Of a DNA stretch of 27,895 nucleotides, positions 7,617 to 15,758 are shown in pieces; positions within the stretch are counted from its first letter, which is position 1; each line of letters begins with the position of its first letter. Origin of the DNA: a virus. The stretch is from positions 1 to 27,895 of the IMG/VR virus record IMGVR_UViG_3300009430_000006; one strand, 5' to 3'. The notes under the pieces were generated by a model that saw only the letters and a list, made by a program, of their open reading frames with translations, did not search any database and was not told the origin of the DNA. The translations under genes and the position numbers were made by a program.

Positions 7617-8057
7617 TCATGCAGCACTCCCTGTCAGCACGCCGGGGCGGCGCTCCTCCGGCAAAATGACGATGGTGGATTTGATGTCGCGGGTCACATC
7701 CGCGCGTTCGCGCCAGAACACCGGGAAACGGAAGTGATCCCAGTCTTCAGCGGTGACGGCCACACGCTCGACGATGATGCGCGGCTCCCAGAGGGTGATG
7801 GCGTCGAAAATCTCGCGCGTGACGAGCGGGATGGCATATTGCGGGCGCTTGTCGATATACGGCATGAGCCGCGTGCATTTTTCCGGCTGGAGCGGCACCG
7901 AACCCTTCTCGGTCAACACAATGGTGTTGATCGCCTGCACCAGATCATCGAGCACGCTGACGGTTTCGCCAAGGCCCGCGCCCGCGCCTTCATTGCGCGC
8001 GAGACGCGGCTGCCAATGCCGGTAAGGGATGGTTGCGTAGTTGACGAGCGTGCCCAT
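7617..8057 (-). CDS. W: P2 gpW / T4 gp25-like baseplate protein
   Basis: The 146-residue protein has the GPW/gp25 family pattern: VLDDLVQAINTIVLTEKGSVPLQPE followed by LVTREIFDAITLWEPRI and VERVAV. The T4 homologue gp25 is a lysozyme-like-named but structural wedge component that starts sheath assembly. The gene lies between the spike V and J. The 66-bp gap upstream (8058-8123) is very GC-rich with alternating GC and shows no clear gene. Confidence 0.85.
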   Translation of the reverse strand: MGTLVNYATIPYRHWQPRLARNEGAGAGLGETVSVLDDLVQAINTIVLTEKGSVPLQPEKCTRLMPYIDKRPQYAIPLVTREIFDAITLWEPRIIVERVAVTAEDWDHFRFPVFWRERADVTRDIKSTIVILPEERRPGVLTGSAA

Positions 8058-8123
8058 GAACGCGACCTTGCGCGCGCGCGGGGCGCAGGCCAGCGGTGCA
8101 GCGCACCGCGTTAACGCGATAAC

Positions 8124-8618
8124 TCACGAAACAGGCGGGCCGGATGGGCCGGGCGGTGCCGTGACATGGCCATGCGTCTTGTCGATCGACACGCCATCAT
8201 TTTTGACATAGCCGTTATTGAGGTCGACATTGCCTTTGGTGATGATGTTGCTCGCTTCCAGCGTCAGCACGCCGGGTGTTTTGATCGTCAGCCCGCCGCC
8301 GCTCTTGTTGTAGGAAAAATCGAGGCCACCTTCGAGCATCGCCTTCATGAGCCCGCCATCGCTGGTGGGGGTTGCGTCCTTCTCGGAATAGGAGGCACCG
8401 ACGATGCAGCCATCTTCGCCCTGCCAGTCCACCATGCAATTGACCTGTGAGCCGATATCCGGGGCGTTGTAGAATTTGGATTTGCCCGTGAACGGGCTGT
8501 TCCAGCGCAGCCAGTAGCTGCGCGTTCCGTCCTCATCCTCGAATGTCACGCGCGAGCGGCCCCTCGCATAATCATTCAGCAGCACGATACCGGGCTTGTA
8601 GGGGCTGTTCATCGTCAT
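8124..8618 (-). CDS. V: P2 gpV-like baseplate spike protein
   Basis: The 164-residue protein (ATG at 8618, or an equally possible ATG at 8612) has an N-terminal OB-fold-type region (VNCMVDWQGEDGCIVGASYSEKDATP), a beta-helical stretch (GGGLTIKTPGVLTLEASNIITKGNVDLNNGYVKNDGV) and a C-terminal HGH motif near residue 150. In P2 gpV and phi92 gp138 such HxH histidines hold an iron ion at the tip of the membrane-piercing spike. It is shorter than P2 gpV (211 residues) but has all parts. The upstream sequence lacks a strong ribosome binding site and contains a 15-bp tandem duplication. Confidence 0.85.
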   Translation of the reverse strand: MTMNSPYKPGIVLLNDYARGRSRVTFEDEDGTRSYWLRWNSPFTGKSKFYNAPDIGSQVNCMVDWQGEDGCIVGASYSEKDATPTSDGGLMKAMLEGGLDFSYNKSGGGLTIKTPGVLTLEASNIITKGNVDLNNGYVKNDGVSIDKTHGHVTAPPGPSGPPVS

Positions 8619-8648
8619 CGGTTTTCACGCTCTCGGTTTTCACGCTCT
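8619..8648. repeat. 15-bp tandem duplication at the gpD/gpV junction
   Basis: CGGTTTTCACGCTCT occurs twice head to tail (8619-8633, 8634-8648). The copy nearer gpD includes its TGA stop; the other copy fills the rest of the gap to the gpV ATG. The duplication is exact. Confidence 0.9.
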
Positions 8649-9727
8649 CTGTGCCGGGTTTGCAAAACCCATGCGGCCATTAGACCCCGTATCGGTTGCA
8701 GTTTTGCTGCTGCCCGTTCCGGTTGCACCCTTGACGGCGGCTTCCTTGATCTTCTCGAGCTCCATCGATGTCGTGTGGCTGGTGCGGGTGAGATGATGGC
8801 GGGACTGGCTGATGATATAGCGTCGCGCCCATTTCCCGAAGCCTGCGCCCAGCTCGATGATATTGCCTGCCAGAAACAGCGGGTCGCCCCGCATCTCGAC
8901 ATCGGCGGTATATTGCCTGGCGTTTTTCTTCTGCAATTCGCTCATCGCCCGGCGTTTGCCATGCGCCTCGCTCTCGAAACGTTCATTGAGGCGCAGCGTA
9001 TCGCCGGTCTTGACGTCACCATCGGCCACCGAAACGGAGAGCTTCTTCTTCTTGTTACCGTCGAAATATTCGACCTTCGCCTTGGAATAGGTCTCATCGG
9101 TCTTGCGGCTCAGGCTGGCGCTGATGAAATCCTCATCACGGGTTGTTATGATGCGCACGGCCTCCCGCTCATGCAGTTTCGTCCGATCTGTGAAAATCAA
9201 CTTCGTGCCGCGCACCGTGAAATAGCAGCCATATTGATCGGCGATCCGCGCGAGAAACCCGAGGTCTGTCTCCTGCCGTTGCGTGATGCGGTCGAACGTT
9301 ATGGCGGGTATCTCGCCCATCACCTCGAGGCCATTTTTGGATGCAACCCTGTTTGCAATACCGTAGAGGTCGACCTGCTCATATTCGACCGTTTTTTTGT
9401 CCGCAGGCTTTTGGTGATGGGGGCAGCCACGCCCTTGAACGAAAACGTATCGCCCTTTCGGCCAAGGCTCGCGCCCGGCTCGTCGATTTCAAAAGAGCCG
9501 CAGGGCACATAAAGGCCCATCCTGTTGGCGATGAAAAGCTCCACCGTGTCACCGTCTTCCGGGCACCAGCTGTCACGCCATTTGCCCGTATCATCCTTGA
9601 CGGTAACCTCGATCTCGTCGTTCTCACCATGCTTCTTGTCGGTATAGGAGACGGAAATCACCTCGTGACCAATCGCGGTGGTGATATCAATCCCGCGATA
9701 AACGAGCTTCCAGGGCGATGCAGACAT
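8640..9727 (-). CDS. D: P2 gpD-like tail hub protein, frame broken at an A7 tract
   Basis: Two overlapping frames together encode a gpD-type baseplate hub (T4 gp27-like) of about 362 residues; P2 gpD has 387. The first starts MSASPWKLVYRGIDIT (ATG 9727) and after KSLRTKK runs into unrelated residues and a stop at 9320. The -1 frame continues as TVEYEQVDLYGIANRVASKN into EIPAITFDRITQRQETDLGF, which is typical gpD sequence. The break is at seven A's on the minus strand (9392-9398), read ACA AAA AAA CGG, so the slip site has the form A AAA AAA C. A 6-bp stem (9368-9373 with 9385-9390) follows one base later. One missing A, a sequencing error, or a -1 ribosomal frameshift would all explain it. 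Gene order X-D-V supports one functional gene. Confidence 0.85.
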
Positions 9728-9728
9728 A

Positions 9729-9962
9729 TCAGCGTTTCCAGGGCGGCAGGAGCAGCGGATCAATCGTTGCCGCATCGAGCAGCGGCACGCGGATCGTCAT
9801 CCCGTATGGCAAAACAGGCGGCACAGGCACGAAATCGGCGAGAAACAGCGCCCGGTTGGCCTCGATGAGCACAGACATGCGGCTCGCATCGCCATAATAG
9901 AGATAGGCGATGCTGTCCCATCGCTCGTTGATGCCGGTCACATGCTCGATATAGCCGCTCAT
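9729..9962 (-). CDS. X: P2 gpX-like tail protein (LysM-like)
   Basis: The 77-residue protein matches the tail protein X family: GYIEHVTGINERWDSIAYLYYGDASRMSVLIEANR and a C-terminal PYGMTIRVPLL. The fold is LysM-like and the protein sits in the baseplate/hub region of contractile tails. The ATG at 9962 is preferred over a GTG one codon upstream; it overlaps the U stop by one base (TGATG). The stop is one base from the D start. Confidence 0.9.
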   Translation of the reverse strand: MSGYIEHVTGINERWDSIAYLYYGDASRMSVLIEANRALFLADFVPVPPVLPYGMTIRVPLLDAATIDPLLLPPWKR

Positions 9963-10480
9963 CACAGCACCCTGCGGATCAACTCGGCTGCCGTGCCGAT
10001 GGTTTTGACGCTCCGCACGGCATCGATGCCGGAGCGGATCAACCCGGCTGCCGTGCCGAGGGCGATGGATTGCAGGAAGGCCAGGGGGTCGGGCATCGGC
10101 ACCTCGACCAGCTCAACCGCGATTTTATAACGCGTCGGCGCGCCTCCGGGCCGGGTTTTGAGCGGGGTTACGGAGAGCGACTGGATCAGGAAGCGCCCGC
10201 CGGAATAGCCGCCATCCCCCGGCACGAAGGGTAGCGGGATACGGTTCGAAAACGCGGCCTTTATTTTCGAAAATTCCGCATAAACATCACAGAAGCTTTC
10301 ATCGAAAAAAAACTCGATTCTGCGGGTGGTGTTGTTGTCGCCCCGGTCTTCAACCGGCTTTTTGCCATAAGCGACATCATGCTGCACAAGCTCGGCGGAG
10401 AGATCCTCCGAAAGCGCGGTCGGCCCCGTCAGGGCCTGCTCGCCAAGCGGAATATCGCCGAGAAACGCAAAGACATTCAT
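9962..10480 (-). CDS. U: P2 gpU-like tail terminator/baseplate protein
   Basis: The 172-residue protein matches the P2 gpU family: an N-terminal FAFLGDIPLGEQALTGPTALSEDL, then RIEFFFDESFCDVYAEFSKIKAAF and ALVP-like FVPGDGGYSGGRFLIQSLSVTPLKT. The family acts in tail completion in P2. An alternative GTG start is three bases upstream. It follows the tape measure after a gap holding REP copy 3, and is coupled to X by a one-base overlap. Confidence 0.85.
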   Translation of the reverse strand: MNVFAFLGDIPLGEQALTGPTALSEDLSAELVQHDVAYGKKPVEDRGDNNTTRRIEFFFDESFCDVYAEFSKIKAAFSNRIPLPFVPGDGGYSGGRFLIQSLSVTPLKTRPGGAPTRYKIAVELVEVPMPDPLAFLQSIALGTAAGLIRSGIDAVRSVKTIGTAAELIRRVL

Positions 10481-10499
10481 CACGGTTTTTCCTGTTTAT

Positions 10500-10544
10500 G
10501 CATCATCTTGTCCAAAAACCGGCATCCACTTTTGGGGATGATGC
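10500..10544. repeat. REP palindrome 3 (between tape measure and gpU)
   Basis: GCATCATC (10500-10507) pairs with GATGATGC (10537-10544), and CCAAAA pairs with TTTTGG. The centre reads AAAACCGGCATCCACTTTT. The element fits exactly between the restored tape measure stop (10547) and the U start (10480), which supports the restored reading frame. Confidence 0.85.
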
Positions 10545-10546
10545 CA

Positions 10547-13163
10547 TCAATACTTCAAACGGTTCTGGCGCGCGGTTTCGCGTTCGACAATTTTCGCGAT
10601 CTGCTGCCCGAGCTCGGGCAGAACGCTTTCAAGCTGGCTTTTGATATCGCCCGCAGCACCACCCGTCAGATTGACCGAGAAATTGACGGTGATGTTCGAG
10701 CCTTCCCCCCCCCGTTCCACCCGGTGAAGCGGCGCGCGCGGGCGAGCTGCCAAAACTCTGCGCAACGCCGGGGGCATCCGGCGCAGCCCCGGCATAAGCC
10801 ATGCCGGAACCGGGCAACGAGGCGGCAAGCCCGGCTGCCACCATGCGGGCGGCGGCAAAGGCGCGCGGCGCACCGGCTTCAATCGCCCCGGCGAGGGTTT
10901 GTGAAAACTGCACCTTGTCGAGATCGGAAAGCGGGCCGACCTTGGCGGGCGAATGCGGCAGGTGGTCGCGCATTTTCTGCACGGTTTGCGCAACAGCGGC
11001 AACGGCGCTTGCCGCCCCGGCGCGGATGCCAGCGGCCAGCGTTTCCATGAGGCGCACGCCATGGCTGTGAAAATCCTGCGCGGCGAGCACGGCATTGGCG
11101 GCGCTGGCCGCCTGCGTTGCTGCGGGCGGAATAGCATTGATCTGCTCATTGGCTTTGGTGGCCTGCGCGATTGTGGTCGTCACATCGACAGCTTTGGTTA
11201 CGGCAGGCTGCTCTGTGCCGCCGCCAAAGCCGAGCAAACCCTTTGCACCCTCGTAAACATTGGAGATGCGGGTAAAAACACGATCGATAAAATCTGTGAC
11301 CGGGGCGAAGGCAGAGGTCACCGCGCTGATCAGCGACGAGCCGAGATCGGCAAAAAAGCCGACAAACCCGTTAAAAGCGCCCTTGATCGCGTCAATCCCG
11401 GCCTGAATGCCGTTCGCAACACCATCCCATGCCGCCTTCATGGTCGATTTGATGCTCTCCCATGCCGCGCTTGTGGTGGTTTTGATGCCCTCCCACAAGC
11501 TCTCGAACATCGGGCCGAGCTTGTCCCAGTTGGTATAGATCAGCGCCGCCCCCACCGCGATGGCGGCAATCACCGCGCCGATCGGGTTGGCGATCATGGC
11601 AGCCCCCATGCCAATGAAGGCCCGTCCAGCTACCATGAATGCAACGCCTAGCGCTCGCAAAGCGGGTATTGCGGCGGCAGCCAATGATTTTATCTTTTTG
11701 CTCAAAAGCACAAACGAGAATGCGGAAATCAGTCTTAACTGCACGTAAAGATTACTTAATATCCAAGATAACCCACCTGCTTGGGCAATACCTATTTTAA
11801 TGCCAAGCCAAAAACTACGCATCAAGCCGCCAACGGCAACCAGAAAACGCACCGCTTTTATCAGACCAACGATAACTCCTGAAAGCTGCGCAATCCCACT
11901 GGCAAACACCAGCGCACTGAATTTCAGCGCCGCCATCACCACCATCAAGCCCGTGAAGGCCGCGAGCGCCGTCATGATGCCCGCCGTCAAATGCGGATGC
12001 GCCTCGATCAGCCTTGTCGCGATATTGAGCCATTCCGTCAGCTTTTCGATAAAAGCCCCGACAACCGGCGCAACCGCTGTGCCCAGGGCCAGCCAGAACC
12101 CCTCCATCGCCGTGCCGAGGGCTTTCTGCTTCTCGATTGTCAGCCCCATGCGGGTGAGGAAATCCTGATCAATAACACCTGTTGCGCCGCGTGCTTTTGC
12201 AAGAATATCCTCATATTTCTTGAAATCCTGCATCAAGGCGCGCGCGCCAGCCAGCGCCTGCTTGTCGCCAAAGATGTTCTGGAGTTTGGAAGCATCGCCC
12301 CCTGTCGCCTTGTTCAGAACCTCGTTCATCGTCTCGAAAACGCGCCCAGCTTTCTTGCCTTTTTCCATCACGGCGACAATATCAATGCCAAGCTCTTCAA
12401 ACGCTTTTTTTGTTGGCCCGAGCGTGATTTTGTTCATGAGATCTTCAAGCGCTACAACGGCGCTCTGATCCTGCCCCGTCTGTCCACGGATAACCTGCAG
12501 GACAGCGCCGATCTGCGCGGCGGCATCTGCGCCTTTCTGGCCCATTGCACCGAATTGCGCCGCGAGCTGGGGCAGATAATGCGCCATGCCCTTCAGCTCG
12601 AACTGGCCCTCCTTGCCGGATTGCGCCAGCGCATCGAGCGCCTTGGTCAATTCCGCACCAGGCGCAACGCCAAGGTTATTGATCAGGGCAACGGTTGTTT
12701 TCGAAAGGTCTTCCATTGAAGCCTTTGTCGCCACGGAAGCCTTGGCGATCAACTCGATCGATTGGCGGGCAGCTTCGAATTTCACCCCCCCCTCAACCAG
12801 CTTGTCCACGCCGGAGAGCAGCTCGACAGCGGTTTTATTGACGCTCGGGCCCAGCGCTTTCATCTCGTTGCCAAACGCAACCAGCTTTTGCCCTGTCAGC
12901 TCACCCTTGATGCCGACATCGGTCAGCTTGTCCTCGAACGTGGCAAAAACATTGGTTGCCTTGATCATCGGCCCGATAACGGCAGCCGCGCTCGCGGTGG
13001 CGTCAAACAGGTTGGCGCGCGCCCCGTCCTTGGCCTTGTTGATGCCCTCCTGCATTTTCGAGAGGCGGCCCAGGCCGTTTTCGAGGCGAATAATGCTTTT
13101 TTCGACGCCCTCGATCACGCGGGAGGCTTTGTCCACCGCTTCGAGGATCATCATCACTTTCAT
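10547..13163 (-). CDS. tail tape measure protein, C-terminal frame broken at a G9 tract
   Basis: The protein is about 871 residues once the frame is restored. Residues about 60-330 match the phage tape-measure core of the TP901 type (FATFEDKLTDVGIKGELTG, then ELLSGVDKLVEGGVKF). Several hydrophobic segments follow (about 390-560), as usual for tape measures, which fill the tail tube and enter the membrane at injection. In the first frame the C-terminus degenerates after GGTGGG into a 20-residue tail ending at 10629. One frame over, it continues as EGSNITVNFSVNLTGGAAGD...ARQNRLKY with stop at 10547. The switch is at nine G's on the minus strand (10705-10713): eight would give an open frame. AGGAGG lies just upstream of the ATG. 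The segment 11700-11820 is about 40% GC, unlike the rest. Confidence 0.9.
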
Positions 13164-13175
13164 GGCTGATCCTCC

Positions 13176-13331
13176 TTATTTTGCAGGCTTGCGTGCCGCC
13201 TTCGCGCGTGCCTCGTTCAGCTCGGCCTGCGCCTGATACCAGCCCATGAACTCCCGCGCCGAAAAGCGCATGAGCGTTGCAAAATCCCACCCCTCATTCA
13301 CCATGGCGCACACCATGGCGGGGGTGGCCAT
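13176..13331 (-). CDS. E': tail assembly chaperone E' (51 codons, frameshift partner of E)
   Basis: This frame encodes 51 residues starting MATPAMVCAMVNEGWDFAT, with W, F and helical pattern (FSAREFMGWYQAQAELNEARAKAARK) like the C-terminal half of P2 gpE+E'. Its ATG shares one base with the E stop (TGATG), and its stop overlaps the tape measure's ribosome binding site, exactly the lambda T / P2 E' position. It is in the -1 frame of E and open back to a TGA upstream of the GGGAAAC heptamer at 13337-13343. I therefore expect it mainly as the C-terminal part of an E-E' fusion of about 153 residues, with independent initiation also possible. Confidence 0.85.
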   Translation of the reverse strand: MATPAMVCAMVNEGWDFATLMRFSAREFMGWYQAQAELNEARAKAARKPAK

Positions 13332-13636
13332 CAGCCGTTTCCCGCCTCGTCCTCATCCTCACCGGCAAAAACCTTGCCCATCAGCGTGATGAAATCCGCG
13401 CCCTTCACCTGCTCCTGCAACTCGCCGACCGTCAGGGACTTGCCGTTGAACGTGCAGATGCGCTGGATGAGGTAAAGCTGGAAGCCGCCTGCGCCCGCGC
13501 CCTTTTTGGCAGCCCCGGCAGCGCCCTGCGCGGCAAGAACGTGCTGGATCGAATAATCCGGGTCGAACGACACCTCGATCTTCGAGCGCGGCAGCGTGAA
13601 GGTCACAAGATTGGGGGAAAGGGTTTTGTCGGCCAT
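13331..13636 (-). CDS. E: tail assembly chaperone E (P2 gpE / Mu gp41-like)
   Basis: The 101-residue protein has the tail-assembly-chaperone pattern of the Mu41/P2 gpE type: an N-terminal beta strand region (VTFTLPRSKIEVSFDPDYSIQHVL), an Ala/Gly-rich middle and helix-forming FQLYLIQRICTFNGKSLTVGELQEQVKGADFITLMGKVF, ending in an acidic tail. Such chaperones coat the tape measure protein before tube assembly. AGGAG lies six bases before the ATG. The last codons contain the slippery heptamer G GGA AAC in the correct phase for a -1 shift into E'. Position between tube and tape measure is canonical. Confidence 0.9.
   Translation of the reverse strand: MADKTLSPNLVTFTLPRSKIEVSFDPDYSIQHVLAAQGAAGAAKKGAGAGGFQLYLIQRICTFNGKSLTVGELQEQVKGADFITLMGKVFAGEDEDEAGNG
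13337..13343 (-). promoter_or_regulatory. -1 frameshift slippery heptamer GGGAAAC
   Basis: On the minus strand the E codons read GCG GGA AAC GGC TGA, so the heptamer G GGA AAC has the X XXY YYZ phase needed for tandem -1 slippage. After the slip the ribosome reads CGG CTG ATG GCC and stays open to the E' stop at 13176. Lambda uses the near-identical GGGAAAG at its G/T junction. A possible stem (CCATGG 13301-13306 with 13313-13318) lies downstream. Confidence 0.8.
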
Positions 13637-13697
13637 GAAAGGCTCCTGAAATCATGAGAGGGGAGAAACGATGCCGGAGGCGCTGATGCATCAGGCG

Positions 13698-14213
13698 TTA
13701 CGACCAGACATCCTGGCCGCCGACGCGGGCAATATTGGCGAGCGGGGCGAACTCGAAGAGGTAGCCATCCGATTCCGTGCTTTTCATCGTCCAGTTGATG
13801 ATGGAGCATTCATGCTCGATGCCCATGCCCTCGCCGTTTTTGAAGGCGTCGAACGAGCTGGATTTGAACAGCAGCGAGACATTGGTGTTGAGCCTGTAGC
13901 TCTCGCCCGTCTCGAACCCCTCGGCCGAGAAAATATCGACGAACTGCTCGAACTGGAAATTCACCGCGCGGTTCGGCAGCAATGTGCGCAGCAGCAAATC
14001 GGTTTCGAGCCAGGCGAACGTGATGCTCGCATTGAGCGGCTCCATCGTGCGGCCCGGCAGGTCGATCTTGATCTTCATGCCGAGCGCTTCGTGGGAAACG
14101 GTCTCGTAGCCGATCTTGTCCGGGCCGAATTCCTTGATGCGCCCGACATGCCGGTTGCCCTCGAGGTAAACATCGGCATTCGTGGTTTGGCCGAGGCGGA
14201 TTTCGCGTGCCAT
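13698..14213 (-). CDS. FII: major tail tube protein (P2 FII-like)
   Basis: The 171-residue protein fits the contractile-tail tube family: DVYLEGNRHVGRIKEFGPDKIGYETVSHEALGMKIKIDLPGRTMEPLNASITF and a C-terminal MKSTESDGYLFEFAPLANIARVGGQDVWS. It would polymerise into the inner tube inside the sheath. P2 FII has 172 residues, so the length agrees. GGGAGAGAG precedes the ATG. It follows the sheath gene by 17 bp and precedes E, the P2 order. Confidence 0.9.
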   Translation of the reverse strand: MAREIRLGQTTNADVYLEGNRHVGRIKEFGPDKIGYETVSHEALGMKIKIDLPGRTMEPLNASITFAWLETDLLLRTLLPNRAVNFQFEQFVDIFSAEGFETGESYRLNTNVSLLFKSSSFDAFKNGEGMGIEHECSIINWTMKSTESDGYLFEFAPLANIARVGGQDVWS

Positions 14214-14230
14214 GAACTCTCTCCCCAGTG

Positions 14231-15529
14231 TTAATTGGCCAGCCCGAGCGCAGCGCGCACGAGGCCGAGATCGATGTAGCTTTCCACCGAAAGCCGCTCC
14301 ATGACGCCGATCGGCGCGCCGTCGAGGCGATACCAGAAGCGGCCTTCAAGGATTTCCTCCGGCGTGTTTTTCGCGCGGTTGAACCGGAAAACACCGCCGT
14401 AAAGCCAGCCGTCGCGCTCCTTGAGGTTGATGTAGCGCTGGATGGTCTCTTCGATGTAGTCGATCCGCTGCGGCGTGCCGCGCCGGTCGACATGCTGCAT
14501 GAGATAGAACTGGATGGCCTCGTGCAGCACGTCATACATCGCGCGCACATGCAACTTGCGGTGATAGCCCGCCGCCGCCGTGCCCTGCGAGGAAGCTTCA
14601 TTGCCCCAGGTGACCGTGCCGGTGCCGAACACGCCGTTATTGACGGTGACGATTCCGGCCTCGTTCAAAAAGTTGGTATCCGAGGAATAATCGCCCGGCG
14701 CGAAAAGCAGCGGGATTTCCGGGTTCGAGACATCCGCCATCGCGCGGTTCGAGGGCGAGGCGGAAGGCCCGCCGTCATCATCATTCTCCTCGCGGTTGAC
14801 GACCTCGTTCCACACCCCGGCAAAATGCGCCGAAAGCGGCTGCAGGCTCTGCCCGCCGGTCACGGCATCGAGCGCGAACACATGCGGCGCGCAGTAAACG
14901 AGGCGATCATCCCCCGCTGCATAATCCTGCCCGACGCCGCGCTTTGCCACGATCTGCTGCTTGGTGAGGCCGGGCGGCAGATCGGTGATGGCATGGCCCT
15001 TCACGCGGTTGGCAACGGCAAGCATTTTCTGCCGCACGCCCAGAAGCGTGCTGAAACCGGGGGCGATGATGCGGCGCGGGAAATACCCGAACTGCGAATA
15101 GGTGTAATAGGCCCCTTCCAGCCCCTTCGGCTGGCCGCTCGCGCCAAGCTCGCCGATGATATCGGTTGCAGTGAGGGCGGTGGGATTGGGCTGGCCGGAA
15201 ACGAGATGCGTTGCGGGGTTGAACACGTTGCGCACGATGATGGTGCCGATGCCCTTGCCCCTGTCCTTGTTGAACATGGCATGCAGCGTGGTATTGATGG
15301 AATAGGCCCCGCCACCGGCATCGAATTCACCGAAAGCGGCAACGGCATCCTCCTTGGTGCGGATGATGATGTCCTTCTCGATGTAGTTCGCGCGCGCTTC
15401 AGGGGTCGAATGAACAAGATGCACAGGGGCCGCCCCGACGAGATAGGTTGTCGCCGCCTTGACATCCCGCACGGTCGAGGTGCCAAGCTTGACCTCGATG
15501 ACTTCCGGGCCACGATGATAATTAGCCAT
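14231..15529 (-). CDS. FI: tail sheath protein (P2 FI-like)
   Basis: I chose the ATG at 15529 (MANYHRGPEVIEVKLG), which has AAGGA upstream and overlaps the preceding stop by 8 bases; an in-frame start 19 codons earlier has no support. The 432-residue protein has sheath-family features: an N-terminal strand used for handshake contacts (GPEVIEV), VGAAPVH, APGFSTLLGVRQKMLAVAN (about 170-190), and the C-terminal HVDRRGTPQRIDYIEETIQRYINLKERDGWLYGG...GRFWYRLDGAPIGVMERLSVESYIDLG. It forms the contractile outer sheath. Confidence 0.93.
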   Translation of the reverse strand: MANYHRGPEVIEVKLGTSTVRDVKAATTYLVGAAPVHLVHSTPEARANYIEKDIIIRTKEDAVAAFGEFDAGGGAYSINTTLHAMFNKDRGKGIGTIIVRNVFNPATHLVSGQPNPTALTATDIIGELGASGQPKGLEGAYYTYSQFGYFPRRIIAPGFSTLLGVRQKMLAVANRVKGHAITDLPPGLTKQQIVAKRGVGQDYAAGDDRLVYCAPHVFALDAVTGGQSLQPLSAHFAGVWNEVVNREENDDDGGPSASPSNRAMADVSNPEIPLLFAPGDYSSDTNFLNEAGIVTVNNGVFGTGTVTWGNEASSQGTAAAGYHRKLHVRAMYDVLHEAIQFYLMQHVDRRGTPQRIDYIEETIQRYINLKERDGWLYGGVFRFNRAKNTPEEILEGRFWYRLDGAPIGVMERLSVESYIDLGLVRAALGLAN

Positions 15530-15758
15530 TGGTTTCGTCCTTTTTCGTAACGGGTTTCGCGACGGGCGGAGAGGGTTGGGCTGCAACCGGGCTGATCATC
15601 CCGAAGGCCAGCCAGTCCTGCACATCGCTGTGCGTTTCAGGCAGCTCGACCTCATCGCCATTGGAAACCACGCCCGAGAAGAGCGGTTTTTCGCCATCGA
15701 CGCCTTCGGGCCAGATTTCGATTGCGGTCTGGGGGCCGTTCCACTTGAATTTGCTCAT
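15522..15758 (-). CDS. small protein at the Mu gp38 position, unknown function
   Basis: The 78-residue protein (MSKFKWNGPQTAIEIWPEG...) has a beta-rich N-terminal half with EVELPETHSDVQDWLAFGMISP and a Pro/Lys-rich tail. Its stop overlaps the sheath start by 8 bases. Mu has a similarly small gene (gp38) between gp37 and the sheath, and this gene holds the same place. I do not see a clear family signature; a head-tail or sheath-initiation accessory role is only positional inference. Confidence 0.7.
   Translation of the reverse strand: MSKFKWNGPQTAIEIWPEGVDGEKPLFSGVVSNGDEVELPETHSDVQDWLAFGMISPVAAQPSPPVAKPVTKKDETNG

Noticed and set aside
6540-8114. Long plus-strand open frame of 524 codons
   Set aside because: It lies antisense to the W and J genes, which have clear families; its residues are Arg/His-rich, typical of the reverse complement of GC-rich coding DNA.
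12785-12792. C8 tract in the tape measure gene as a third frame break
   Set aside because: The frame stays open and sensible on both sides (VEGGVKFEA), so no defect is present here.
13331-13390. GTTTTTG near the end of E as the slippery site
   Set aside because: Its codon phase (GTT TTT G) does not allow tandem slippage and the -1 frame hits a stop soon after; GGGAAAC fits instead.
13683-13694. 12-bp palindrome CTGATGCATCAG upstream of chaperone E
   Set aside because: Short perfect palindrome without context; likely chance.
14228-15550. Plus-strand open frame of 440 codons
   Set aside because: Mirror image of the sheath gene with no recognisable domain.
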